Assembly: GCA_963782465.1 (NCBI GenBank)
Contig: CAWAJR010000003.1
Span: 124,001 to 188,000, forward strand
From: JAODBJ01 sp963782465
GTDB taxonomy: Bacteria; Actinomycetota; Acidimicrobiia; IMCC26256; PALSA-610
DNA: 64,000 bases
Direction of reading: 5' to 3'
Shown: positions 35,221-43,642 of the stretch, one piece after another
Numbering within the stretch: the first letter of the stretch is position 1
Layout: every line of letters starts with the position of its first letter
Program-made: the position numbers and the translations under genes
The notes under the pieces: generated by a model
What the model saw: the letters and a program-made list of their open reading frames with translations, nothing else
The model's database searches: none
Told to the model about the DNA's origin: nothing

Positions 35221-36221
35221 CGCGCCCAGGCCGACTCCTCGAGCACCGGCGCGCGATCGCGCAGCGGCTCCCACCAGGCCCGGTTGTTCGCGTACCACTC
35301 GACCGTGGCGGCCAAGCCGTCGTCGAACGCGACCTCGGGCCGCCAGCCGAGCTCGCGTTCGATCTTCGACCAGTCGAGCACGTAGCGACGGTCGTGGCCC
35401 GGCCGGTCGGGGACGATCGTTTTCAACGACTCGGGCTTGCCGAGCGCGGCGAGCACGCCGTTGGCGATGTCTTCGATGCTCTTCTCGACACCGGTACCGA
35501 CGTGGTAGGTCTCGCCGACGACACCGCGCAGCAATACCCGCTCGATCGCCCGGCAGTGGTCGAGCACGTGAATCCACTCGCGGCGGTTCTGCGTCGACGC
35601 GTACAACGGCAACGGTTCGTCGTTCAGTGCCTTCGTCGTGAAGAGCGGCACGACCTTCTCGGGGAACTGGTAGATCCCGTAGTTGTTCGCGCAGTTGGTG
35701 ATCGTGATCGGCAGTTCGAACGTCTCGTAGTAGGCGCGCACGAAATGGTCGCCGGCCGCTTTCGACGCGTTGTACGGGGTGCGCGGCCGGTAGGGGCTCG
35801 ACTCCGTGAACGCGTTCCGCGCGTCGAGCGGGAGGTCGCCGTACACCTCGCACGTCGAGATGTGATGGAAGCGCGATACGGGTACCCGGCGCGCCGCTTC
35901 GCACAACGACTGCGTACCCAGCGCGTTGGTGCGGGCGAACGCGCCCGGGTTCACGATCGCGTACGAGTTGTGCGACTCGGCCGCGAAGTTCACGATCACG
36001 TCGATCGCGTGCTCGCGTAGCACCTCCGCCATGTGTGCGGTGTCGGCGATGTCGCCCTGCACGAACGTGAACGCGCCTTCGAGGTCGGCGAGGTTCGCCA
36101 AGTTGCCCGCGTAGGTCAGCGCGTCGACGACCACCAACCGGTCGTCGGGGTGCTGTTCGAGCCAGAACCGGGTGAAGTTCGAACCGATGAAACCGGCGCC
36201 GCCGGTAACCAGGATGTTCAC
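35217..36221 (-). CDS. rmlB: dTDP-glucose 4,6-dehydratase
   Basis: Second enzyme of dTDP-rhamnose synthesis, 334 residues, extended SDR. ILVTGGAGFIGSNF binds NAD, HISTCEVYGDLP carries the catalytic Thr/Asp-type residues of the family, and TPYNASKAAGDH supplies YxxxK; NNYGIYQFPEKVVPLF is a strong RmlB signature. STCEVYGDLP reads Cys-Glu where many RmlB proteins have Asp-Glu (STDEVYG), a substitution worth checking. GTG 36221 has TGAGG upstream. Confidence 0.94.
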   Translation of the reverse strand: MNILVTGGAGFIGSNFTRFWLEQHPDDRLVVVDALTYAGNLANLADLEGAFTFVQGDIADTAHMAEVLREHAIDVIVNFAAESHNSYAIVNPGAFARTNALGTQSLCEAARRVPVSRFHHISTCEVYGDLPLDARNAFTESSPYRPRTPYNASKAAGDHFVRAYYETFELPITITNCANNYGIYQFPEKVVPLFTTKALNDEPLPLYASTQNRREWIHVLDHCRAIERVLLRGVVGETYHVGTGVEKSIEDIANGVLAALGKPESLKTIVPDRPGHDRRYVLDWSKIERELGWRPEVAFDDGLAATVEWYANNRAWWEPLRDRAPVLEESAWAR

Positions 36222-36228
36222 GGCAACC

Positions 36229-36795
36229 TCAGGTGCGCATCGGCCACAGCGGACGAACCCGTTCGGGAATGTCGGCTCGGCGTGGGTTGGTCTGGTCGCG
36301 CGGCGACAGGATCGGGTCGGTGACGCCCCAATCGGCGGCGATCAGCGGGTCGTCCCAGGCGACGCCACATTCGTCGGCGACGTTGTAGTACCCGTCGACG
36401 AGATAGGTGAGTGTCACCAGCGTGAGCGACGCGAAGCCGTGCGCGACACCGGGCGGGATGAACACCCCGCCATGGTCGTGGGTCCCGTCGGCGCGGGTTC
36501 CGAGATCGAAACACTCCGTCGCGCCGTCGGTGGGGCTGCCCTCGCGCAGGTCGTGCAAGACGACCCGCGCCCGGCCCGCCGGCACGTACCAGTAGTCGGC
36601 CTGGTGCTGGTGGAAGTGCAGCCCGACGATCGCGCCCGGCTGGCGATCGACGCGGTTGCCCTGGACCATCTCCCGACCCTCGGGGAACCACGACCGCCGG
36701 TAGGTCTCGATGAAGTAGCCGCGCTCGTCGCCGTGCACGTCGGGTTCGACGTGGAACACGCCGGCAATCGTCTCGCTCTCGGTGATCTTGGCCAT
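36229..36795 (-). CDS. rmlC: dTDP-4-dehydrorhamnose 3,5-epimerase
   Basis: Cupin-fold epimerase of 188 residues, third step of the pathway. ERGYFIETYRRSWF, QGNRVDRQPGAIVGLHFHQHQADYW (split across the active-site strands) and IPPGVAHGFASLT are typical; the first His of LHFH is the catalytic base. AWDDPLIAADWGV is the usual C-terminal region. ATG 36795, 14 bp after rmlA. The order rmlA-rmlC-rmlB-rmlD on the minus strand is a complete dTDP-L-rhamnose set. Confidence 0.94.
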   Translation of the reverse strand: MAKITESETIAGVFHVEPDVHGDERGYFIETYRRSWFPEGREMVQGNRVDRQPGAIVGLHFHQHQADYWYVPAGRARVVLHDLREGSPTDGATECFDLGTRADGTHDHGGVFIPPGVAHGFASLTLVTLTYLVDGYYNVADECGVAWDDPLIAADWGVTDPILSPRDQTNPRRADIPERVRPLWPMRT

Positions 36796-36809
36796 GGGTC
36801 CTGCTCGGG

Positions 36810-37919
36810 CTACTCGAGGTCGACTCGTGAATGGTCGCCGAGCATGAGGCGGGTTGCCTTCGGCCAGTCGCCGGAGCGTACGACTTCGACCTCGCGCCCG
36901 AGCAGCGAGTCCTGGATGCGGCGCACCCCGAGGATCTTGCTCGACGACAGCACGACGGAATGTTCGACTTCGGCGTCGACGAGTTCGCAGTCGGGCCCGA
37001 TCGACGTGTACGGGCCGACGTAGGTGTCGACCAGGCGGGAGCGCGCGCCGATGATTGCCGGCCCCCGCACCACTGAATTGTGCAGCTCGGCGCCGTCTTC
37101 GATGACGACCCGGCCCTCGACCCGCGAACGCGCGTCGACGTGACCGTCGGTACGCGGTTCGAGCATGTCGAGCACGAGCCGGTTGCAGTGCAGCAGCGGG
37201 TCTTTCTTCCCGGTGTCGATCCACCAACCCTCGAGCACCTCGTGCACCACCCGCAGGCCGTGCTCGAGCAACCATTGGATCGCGTCGGTGATCTCCAGCT
37301 CGCCGCGGGCCGACGGGCGGATCGCGCGCACCGCGGCGTTGATGTTGCGGTCGAAGAGGTACACGCCCGCGAGGGCGAGATCGGACGGCGGCGACTGCGG
37401 CTTCTCGACGAGGCGCACGACGTCGCCGGCGGCGTCGAGCTCGGCCACGCCGAACTGCCGGGGGTCGTCGACGTGCGCGAGCAGGATCTGGGCGGCCGGC
37501 GCGACCCGCTCGTGCTCGCCGAGCGTGGGTTGCCGCCGGCGCTCGTTCTCGAACCGTTCCACGAACTGCCGCAGGTCCTGTTGCAACATGTTGTCGCCGA
37601 GGTACATGACGAAATCGTCGTCGGCGAGGAACGACTCGGCGATGAGCACGCAGTGGGCGAGCCCGAGCGGGTCGGACTGGGGGATGTACGTGATGCGCGC
37701 CCCCCACTTCGACCCGTCGCCGACCGCGGCGATGATCTCGTCGCCGGTATCGCCCTCGCTGATCACGATGCCGATGTCGGTGATACCCGCCCCGACCAGC
37801 TGCTCGATCACGTAGAAGATGATGGGCTTGTTCGCGATGGGTACGAGCTGCTTTGCGCTGGTGTGGGTGATCGGCCGCAGACGCGTGCCGGCACCACCCG
37901 ACAGGACAAGGCCTTTCAC
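36810..37919 (-). CDS. rmlA: Glucose-1-phosphate thymidylyltransferase, long form with left-handed beta-helix tail
   Basis: First enzyme of dTDP-rhamnose synthesis, 369 residues. The nucleotidyltransferase domain (about 1-240) has LVLSGGAGTRLRPIT, KQLVPIANKPI, MYLGDNML and the sugar-binding VEKPQSPPSDLALAGVYLF. About residues 250-369 hold hexapeptide repeats (VIEDGAELHNSVV, AIIGARSRL, SIGPDCELV), which short RmlA enzymes lack; this is the StrD-like long form. GTG 37919 follows TAGACT (37927-37932, minus strand) by 7 bp. Its promoter overlaps that of the divergent HIT-like gene. Confidence 0.92.
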   Translation of the reverse strand: MKGLVLSGGAGTRLRPITHTSAKQLVPIANKPIIFYVIEQLVGAGITDIGIVISEGDTGDEIIAAVGDGSKWGARITYIPQSDPLGLAHCVLIAESFLADDDFVMYLGDNMLQQDLRQFVERFENERRRQPTLGEHERVAPAAQILLAHVDDPRQFGVAELDAAGDVVRLVEKPQSPPSDLALAGVYLFDRNINAAVRAIRPSARGELEITDAIQWLLEHGLRVVHEVLEGWWIDTGKKDPLLHCNRLVLDMLEPRTDGHVDARSRVEGRVVIEDGAELHNSVVRGPAIIGARSRLVDTYVGPYTSIGPDCELVDAEVEHSVVLSSSKILGVRRIQDSLLGREVEVVRSGDWPKATRLMLGDHSRVDLE

Positions 37920-37926
37920 GGCGGGG

Positions 37927-37936
37927 AGTCTAGGGT
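37927..37936. promoter_or_regulatory. Overlapping divergent -10 boxes for rmlA and the HIT-like gene
   Basis: The 10-mer AGTCTAGGGT contains TAGGGT (37931-37936, plus strand), 7 bp before ATG 37944, and TAGACT (37932-37927, minus strand), 7 bp before GTG 37919. The two hexamers share the TA step. RNA polymerase could not melt both at once, so the two genes should exclude each other's initiation. Confidence 0.55.
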
Positions 37937-37943
37937 GATCGGG

Positions 37944-38288
37944 ATGGGAGCCGAACGGTCGAGCGACGGCCCGGACTTCGAGCGCGACCCGAACTGCGAC
38001 CTCTGCGAGGCAGCCCGGATCACGCCGTGGTTCCACGAGGACGACATCTGCTGGATCGCGGAGTGCGAGATCTGCGCCACGCCGATGGTCGTATGGCGCG
38101 GGCACGGCGTGAACCCTCCGGCCGATCAGCTCGCGCACATGCACGAACAGCTCGCCGTGGTGGTCACGACGCACTTCACGTTCGACCACTACGTCGACGA
38201 TCACATGCGCAATATCCCGGACCACTATCACGCGCACGCGCGACCGGTCGGTGGGTTCTTCGGCCACGGGTTGCGCCGCCGGGATTGA
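37944..38288 (+). CDS. HIT-like protein with cysteine pairs
   Basis: 114 residues. CDLC (about residues 19-22) and CEIC (about 43-46) look like a zinc site; the middle reads TPMVVWRGHGVNPP. Near the C-terminus HYHAHAR matches the histidine triad HxHxHxx of HIT nucleotide hydrolases, followed by a short GGFFGHGLRRRD. The overall size and cysteines fit a small HIT-type protein, but the hydrophobic core is divergent and activity is not assured. ATG 37944 is preceded only by TAGGGT, so it is probably leaderless. Transcribed away from rmlA, toward the FGGY kinase 18 bp downstream. Confidence 0.7.
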   Translation: MGAERSSDGPDFERDPNCDLCEAARITPWFHEDDICWIAECEICATPMVVWRGHGVNPPADQLAHMHEQLAVVVTTHFTFDHYVDDHMRNIPDHYHAHARPVGGFFGHGLRRRD

Positions 38289-38306
38289 ACCCGTAGCAAT
38301 CCGGTC

Positions 38307-39866
38307 GTGGCCGAACCACACCTCGTCCTCGCCATCGACCTCGGCACGTCCGGACCGAAGGTCGCGGCTTTCACTTTCGACGGTGACCTGGTCGCTGCCG
38401 AGTTCGCACCGATCCCGCTGCGCCTGCTCCCCGACGGCGGGGTGGAACAACGCCCGGCCGAGTGGTGGGACGCGATCGTCGCGGCGCGCGGGCGGCTCGT
38501 GGACCGCGCCGCCTTCGCGCCGGAAGCGATCGCGGTGGTGAGTGTCACGGCGCAATGGTCGGGCACCGTCGCGGTCGACGCGAGCGGTACCCCGCTACAC
38601 GACGCGATCATCTGGATGGACTCGCGGGGCGCGCCCAACGTCAAGGAGATCGTCGGCGGCCCGGTGCGGGTCGCAGGTTACGACCCGCGCAAGCTTCGCA
38701 CCTGGGTGCAGCGGACGGGGGCGATCGCGGCCCATTCCGGCAAGGACCCGATCGCGCACATCCTGTGGTTGCAGGCCCACCATCCCGACATCGCCCGCGC
38801 CACCGACAAGTACCTCGAACCGAAGGACTGGCTGAACGCGAAGCTCACGGGCCGGATGGTCGCGACGTACGACTCGATCGTGTTGCACTGGGTCACCGAC
38901 AACCGCGACCCCGACCATGTCAAATACGACGCCGGCCTGCTGGCGAAGAGCCGGCTGCGACGAGCACAGCTTCCCGACCTCGTGCCGGCCGCGAGCATCA
39001 TCGGCGAGCTCACCGAGGCCGCGGCGCACGACCTCGCGCTCCCGCGCGGCACGCCCGTCGCCGGGGGCACGCCCGACGTCCAGTCGGCCGCGATCGGTTC
39101 CGGCGCGGTGCGCGACTACGAAGGCCATCTCTACGTCGGCACTTCGTCGTGGATCAGCTGCCACGTCCCGTTCAAGAAGACCGACGTCTTGCGCGGGGTC
39201 GCGTCCCTGCCGTCACCGCTGCCGGGCCGCTATTTCGTCGCCGACGAGCAGGAGAGCGCGGGCGTCTGCCTCACATGGTTACGCGACAACGTGCTCGGCG
39301 GGGAGGAGTCGTACGCCGCGATCGACGCGCTGGCCGAACGGAGCCCGGCCGGCAGCCAGGGCGTGATCTTCACGCCCTGGCTCAACGGTGAACGCACACC
39401 GGTCGACGACCACAACGTTCGCGGCGGCTGGCACAACGTTTCCCTGCAGACGACCCGGGCCGACCTCGTGCGGGCGGTGCTCGAAGGCGTCGCCTACAAC
39501 ACACGATGGCTCCTCGAGTCGGTCGAACACTTCACCGGTCGGCCGTTCCCGGGGCTGAACTTCATCGGCGGGGGAGCCCAGTCGGCCACCTGGTGCCGGA
39601 TCTTCGCCGACGTGCTCCAGCGCCCGATCCGGCAGGTGGAACAGCCGATCCACGCGAACGCGCGCGGCGCGGCGCTCCTCGGCGCGCTGGCGTTGCGGCA
39701 GCGAACCGTCGACGACATCGCACGGTCGGTACGGGTCACGGCAACGTACGCACCCGACGCTGCCGCGCCCGCTACGTACGATCCGAGCTACCGGGAGTTC
39801 CGGAACATCTACAAGAAGACCAAGGGCATCTACGCACGGTTGAACGGAAGGAAGCCACATGGTTGA
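38307..39866 (+). CDS. FGGY-family carbohydrate kinase, xylulokinase-like
   Basis: 519 residues. The N-terminal ATP-fold has LAIDLGTSGPKVAAF, AQWSGTVAVD and IIWMDSRGAPN; LEPKDWLNAKLTG, GGTPDVQSAAIGSGA and VGTSSWISCH follow; the C-terminal half has FTPWLNGERTPVDD and NFIGGGAQSATWCRIFADVL, the FGGY signature region. Closest in motif to xylulokinases, but the sugar cannot be fixed. GTG 38307. The stop overlaps the next gene by 8 bp, pairing it with a PIG-L deacetylase. Confidence 0.88.
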   Translation: MAEPHLVLAIDLGTSGPKVAAFTFDGDLVAAEFAPIPLRLLPDGGVEQRPAEWWDAIVAARGRLVDRAAFAPEAIAVVSVTAQWSGTVAVDASGTPLHDAIIWMDSRGAPNVKEIVGGPVRVAGYDPRKLRTWVQRTGAIAAHSGKDPIAHILWLQAHHPDIARATDKYLEPKDWLNAKLTGRMVATYDSIVLHWVTDNRDPDHVKYDAGLLAKSRLRRAQLPDLVPAASIIGELTEAAAHDLALPRGTPVAGGTPDVQSAAIGSGAVRDYEGHLYVGTSSWISCHVPFKKTDVLRGVASLPSPLPGRYFVADEQESAGVCLTWLRDNVLGGEESYAAIDALAERSPAGSQGVIFTPWLNGERTPVDDHNVRGGWHNVSLQTTRADLVRAVLEGVAYNTRWLLESVEHFTGRPFPGLNFIGGGAQSATWCRIFADVLQRPIRQVEQPIHANARGAALLGALALRQRTVDDIARSVRVTATYAPDAAAPATYDPSYREFRNIYKKTKGIYARLNGRKPHG

Positions 39867-40656
39867 CGACCCGGTCGACGCGCGGTCCGCGGCCGCGCTC
39901 ATGCGCGGTTGGGGAGTTCCCGCCGACGGTGAACTCGACCGCATCGTGATCGTCTCCCCGCACCTCGACGACGCGGTGCTCGGCACGGCTCGCCTTCTCG
40001 CTGCGCATCCCGGCGCGACCGTCATCACCGTGTTCACGGGAAAGCCACCCCGGTACCCGACCCCGATGCGCACCTGGGACGTGCAGTCGGGCTTCGGCCC
40101 CGACGACGACGTGATGGCGGCGCGCCGCGCCGAAGACGTCGCTGCGCTCGGCGTGCTCGACGCGACGCCGGTGTGGCTCGACTTCGTCGAGTACAGCTAC
40201 CGGCCCGGCGACAAGCCGGTCTCGGCCCGAGCCATCGCGCCGGTACTGGCCGACGCGATCGTTGCCGCCGACCCGACGGTGGTCGTGGCGCCCTTCGGCC
40301 TCGCAAACCCCGACCACGACGTGACGCACCGGGCCTGCATGCTCGCCCGCGAAGACCCGCGCCTCTTGGACCGGTCGTGGTGGTGCTACGAGGACAGCGG
40401 TTACAAGCACATTCCCGGCATGCTCGCGATGCGGATCTCCCGGCTCTTCAACCGCGGGTTGTGGCCGACACCGATCGCGCCGCCGATCGACCCCACCGAG
40501 GAGCGCAAGCAGAAGGCCGTGCAGTGCTACCCGTCGCAGCTGCTCGCGCTCGAGGACGACTGGCAGATCTCGGTGAAGCTCGCGGCGCCCGCACCGGAGC
40601 AGTACTGGAGGCTCGCGCCGCCGCCGGCGGGCTGGGAGAACCTCGCCGGTTCGTGA
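39859..40656 (+). CDS. PIG-L/LmbE family deacetylase
   Basis: 265 residues. IVIVSPHLDDAVLG is the metal-binding variant of the AHPDDE motif, with a second site in NPDHDVTHRACML. The family removes N-acetyl groups from GlcNAc-containing lipids or thiol precursors (for example MshB and Mca in mycothiol metabolism). The sequence WDVQSGFGPDDDVMAARRAEDVAALG fits the general family rather than MshB, where the motif reads HPDDE. ATG 39859 overlaps the kinase by 8 bp, suggesting the two act on the same sugar compound. Confidence 0.85.
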   Translation: MVDDPVDARSAAALMRGWGVPADGELDRIVIVSPHLDDAVLGTARLLAAHPGATVITVFTGKPPRYPTPMRTWDVQSGFGPDDDVMAARRAEDVAALGVLDATPVWLDFVEYSYRPGDKPVSARAIAPVLADAIVAADPTVVVAPFGLANPDHDVTHRACMLAREDPRLLDRSWWCYEDSGYKHIPGMLAMRISRLFNRGLWPTPIAPPIDPTEERKQKAVQCYPSQLLALEDDWQISVKLAAPAPEQYWRLAPPPAGWENLAGS

Positions 40657-40663
40657 CCCGCGG

Positions 40664-41509
40664 TCACGCGACCCCGGGGACGTCGACGGTCACCGCTTCG
40701 ATCCGGCCGGAGCGCGCGTTCGCCGCGGTCGCGGGGTCGTGATCTTCCGCGGCGCAGATGAACAGGGTGCGCAGGTCGTCGCCACCGAGGGCGCAGGCGA
40801 ACGTGCCCCGCTCGACGGTGACCTCGTCGGTGATCTCGCCCCCTTCGAGGACGCGCAGGCAACGACTCGACATCGGGCACACGATCCAGACTGCGCCCTC
40901 CGCGTCGAGACAGATGCCGTCGGGGACGGCCCCTTCGAGCTGGGCGAACACCCGCCGGTCGTGCAGCGACCCGTCGGCGGCGATCCGGAACGCGGTCAGC
41001 GTGCCGCCGAAGCTCTCGCCGACGATGAGGGTGTTGCCGTCGGGGGTGACGACCATGCCGTTCGGGAACCCGAGGTCGTCGGCGGCGCTCGTCGCGGTGC
41101 CATCAGGGTCGACGCGCACGATGTTCGTCTTGCGCGGCTGCCCGCCGCCGTACATGTCGAAGCCGAAGTTGCCGACGTACGCGCGCCCGGTCCGGTCGAC
41201 GACCATGTCGTTGCACCACCAGGGCGCGAGATCGAAGAGGTTCGCGTGCTCGACCAGCTTCCCGTCCTCGAAGCGCAGCACGCGGCGGTCGGTCATCGAG
41301 ACGACGAGCAGGCGGCCGTCGGGCAGCCAGCCGAGGCCCGACGGTTGGGTCGCCAGCTCGAAGAGCGTCGTCATGGTGCCCGTGCGCGGGTCGAGCGATT
41401 GGACGCGATGGTCGTGCATGTCGGAGAACACGAGGCGGTCGTCGTGCCATCGCGGTCCTTCGGGGAAGACGAGATCGTCGACGACCGGTTCGCTGCGGTG
41501 CTGCTTCAC
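40664..41509 (-). CDS. SMP-30/gluconolactonase/LRE-type beta-propeller hydrolase
   Basis: 281 residues, six-bladed propeller. Metal ligands can be placed in FPEGPRW (Glu), CNDMVVDRTGRAYVGNFGFD (Asn), NGMVVTPDG (Asn) and PDGICLDAEG (Asp), the conserved positions of SMP-30 lactonases. Hydrolyses sugar lactones or related esters in the family. GTG 41509 is 11 bp after the MFS transporter; TAGCTT, which includes the transporter's stop codon, lies 8 bp before the GTG and could be a separate leaderless promoter. Confidence 0.88.
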   Translation of the reverse strand: MKQHRSEPVVDDLVFPEGPRWHDDRLVFSDMHDHRVQSLDPRTGTMTTLFELATQPSGLGWLPDGRLLVVSMTDRRVLRFEDGKLVEHANLFDLAPWWCNDMVVDRTGRAYVGNFGFDMYGGGQPRKTNIVRVDPDGTATSAADDLGFPNGMVVTPDGNTLIVGESFGGTLTAFRIAADGSLHDRRVFAQLEGAVPDGICLDAEGAVWIVCPMSSRCLRVLEGGEITDEVTVERGTFACALGGDDLRTLFICAAEDHDPATAANARSGRIEAVTVDVPGVA

Positions 41510-41520
41510 GGTCGCGGAAG

Positions 41521-43125
41521 CTACTCGTCTTCGGGCCTCGGTTCACCCGGTTCCGTCGGGCTCACGTCGTCGAGCGCGCGGCGGGCCGATTCCGGGAGGA
41601 GGGGGAGCAGGAACGCCGCGGCGACCAACGCGCCCGTGCCGCAGAGCGCGAGCGCGTGACCGGTGCCGATCGAGTCGAACAAGGAACCCGCGACGACGAG
41701 ACCGATGGCAGATCCGGTCACGCTCGCAATCAGCAACAGCGCGTTCGACGTGCCGCGTACCTCGGTCGGGAACATCTCGGCCTGCACCGTCCCGAGTGCG
41801 ACACCACCCATGGCTCCCGCCACCGCCGATGCGGTGTTCGCCAGCCACAGCGTGACCCCGCCGGTGAGGAACACCAGCATCTGGGTGGCGATGCCGATGA
41901 CGAGCCCGACGCGGATCACCCGGCGGCGGCCGCGAACCTCCGACACCGGGCCGGCGAGCATCAAACCGACGATGCCGGGAACCCCCGTGGTGACGCCACG
42001 CCACAAGGCGATGCCCGCACCCGAGTAGTGCCGCACGTCGGTCATGTACTTGTTGGTGAACTGCGACGACGGTCCCGAGAACACATTCAGCAGGAACGCG
42101 GCGACGGCGAGGATCGCGAACCGGCGACCGTACGATTCGTCGAACACCTCGCCGACCCGCCCGCGCTCGACGCCAGTGCGCTCCAGCCGTTCGTAACGCG
42201 AACTCTCGTCGAGGGAGCGCGCGATGCGAGGGATCAGCAGCAACGTCGCGCCCGACGCCGCGAACGCGATCCGCCACGCCCAGGGCGCGAGGTCGGCGAT
42301 CGGGAGCGACAGCACGGCGAAGGTGAACCCGAAACCGCCGGCCAGCGCGAGCATCGCGGCCGCGAACGCGCGCGCGGATTCCGGCGCCTCCTCGATGGCG
42401 GCGATACCCGCGACCACACCGGTCGCGATCACCGCGGCCCGCTGCAGCAACTGCGCGCCGATGTAGGTCGAGAACGAAGGCGAAACGGCCGACGCAAGCG
42501 ACGCGACACCCGACAGGGCCAGGCCGACGAGGATCGCACGCCGCCGGCCTTGCCGGTCGGCGAACCCGGCGACCACGAGCGCGATCAACGCGCCGGCGCG
42601 GGTGACGGCGAGCCCGACCCCGAGCGCGGTGTTCGAGACGTGGAAGTTCGTCTGCACCGGGTCGGCGAGCTGGCCGATGAGGCCGCTGGCGAACCCGACG
42701 ATCGCGGCCGCGGCGGCGGTCGTCGCCAGCTGCGATGCCTGCCGCTCGTCGAACGCCCCGACGGGCAGGAACGACGGCGGCGGTGGCGGCTCGGGAACCG
42801 GTTCGCCGGCCACGTCGGCCGCGAGCGCGATCGGGACGTGCCGCGCGAAGCGACCGAGCGCGTACCCGACGAGCGGCCGGATGGCCCAGTTGAAGAAGGG
42901 CAGGTTCAGCTCGACGTGCGGCTCGATCCGCACGAGCGACGCGCGCTCGCCGTCGGCGTCGATGCGCAAGCGCACGAACGCCGAGCCGCCGGGTGCTTCG
43001 GGCCGGTCGATGCGCAACGAACCGCCGGGTTCGACGGTGACGTCGAAGCAGCGGCCGGCCGCGGCGCGCACGATTTCTCCGCTGCTTTCGAGACGAACCA
43101 GTCTCGAGCGCGGCACGCGAGGCAT
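41521..43125 (-). CDS. Major facilitator superfamily transporter with soluble N-terminal SRPBCC-like domain
   Basis: 534 residues. Residues 1 to about 95 are soluble, beta-rich and resemble a polyketide-cyclase/SRPBCC fold (FDVTVEPGG, FVRLRIDADGERASLVRIEPHVELNLPF). After a Pro-rich linker (about 105-120) come some twelve hydrophobic helices with the MFS loop motif AGFADRQGRRRAILVG between helices 2 and 3 and its repeat AGPVSEVRGRRRVIRVG in the second half. AEMFPTEVRGTSNA matches metabolite/sugar porter signatures. ATG 43125 is preferred; ATG 43155 adds ten residues. Substrate unknown. It runs with the downstream lactonase. Confidence 0.82.
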   Translation of the reverse strand: MPRVPRSRLVRLESSGEIVRAAAGRCFDVTVEPGGSLRIDRPEAPGGSAFVRLRIDADGERASLVRIEPHVELNLPFFNWAIRPLVGYALGRFARHVPIALAADVAGEPVPEPPPPPSFLPVGAFDERQASQLATTAAAAAIVGFASGLIGQLADPVQTNFHVSNTALGVGLAVTRAGALIALVVAGFADRQGRRRAILVGLALSGVASLASAVSPSFSTYIGAQLLQRAAVIATGVVAGIAAIEEAPESARAFAAAMLALAGGFGFTFAVLSLPIADLAPWAWRIAFAASGATLLLIPRIARSLDESSRYERLERTGVERGRVGEVFDESYGRRFAILAVAAFLLNVFSGPSSQFTNKYMTDVRHYSGAGIALWRGVTTGVPGIVGLMLAGPVSEVRGRRRVIRVGLVIGIATQMLVFLTGGVTLWLANTASAVAGAMGGVALGTVQAEMFPTEVRGTSNALLLIASVTGSAIGLVVAGSLFDSIGTGHALALCGTGALVAAAFLLPLLPESARRALDDVSPTEPGEPRPEDE

Positions 43126-43170
43126 GCTACGCAGACGAACTGCACCCGAGGTCATGTCGGAGGTCGAGAA

Positions 43171-43632
43171 ATGCCCACACTCGCGGTCGGTGACAAGGCA
43201 CCGGCGTTCGCGCTCCGTGACCAGCACGGCACGACCGTGCGGTTGTCGAGCTTCAAAGGCCGCAAGGTCGTCGTGTACTTCTACCCGAAGGCCGATACGC
43301 CCGGTTGCACCCAGCAGTCGTGCAATCTTCGCGACGCGATGCCCGATCTCACCAAGCTCGGCGCCGCCGTCGTCGGGATCAGTCCCGACAAGCCGGAGAA
43401 GCAGGCCAAGTTCGACGACAAGTACGAACTCGGCTTCCCCCTTCTGGCCGACGAAGATCACGCGACCGCCGAAGCCTGGGGGGTGTGGGCCGAGAAATCG
43501 CTGTACGGCCGCAAATTCATGGGCATCGTGCGTTCCGCGTTCGTCGTCGACGAAAAAGGCAAGCTGGCCGGCGTCTTCTACAAGGTCAGCCCGAAGGACA
43601 CCGTCCCGAAAGTGAAGGGTGTCCTCGGGTAG
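43171..43632 (+). CDS. bcp: Thioredoxin-dependent thiol peroxidase (Bcp/PrxQ)
   Basis: Peroxiredoxin of 153 residues reducing hydroperoxides. KADTPGCTQQSCNLRD contains the peroxidatic Cys and, five residues on, the resolving Cys of the PrxQ alpha group. VGISPDKPEKQAKF and GFPLLADEDH follow the family. The ATG at 43171 has GGAGG about 8 bp upstream, a conventional leadered start, in contrast to many neighbours. Divergent from the MFS gene. Confidence 0.95.
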   Translation: MPTLAVGDKAPAFALRDQHGTTVRLSSFKGRKVVVYFYPKADTPGCTQQSCNLRDAMPDLTKLGAAVVGISPDKPEKQAKFDDKYELGFPLLADEDHATAEAWGVWAEKSLYGRKFMGIVRSAFVVDEKGKLAGVFYKVSPKDTVPKVKGVLG

Positions 43633-43642
43633 CTTCGCCGCC

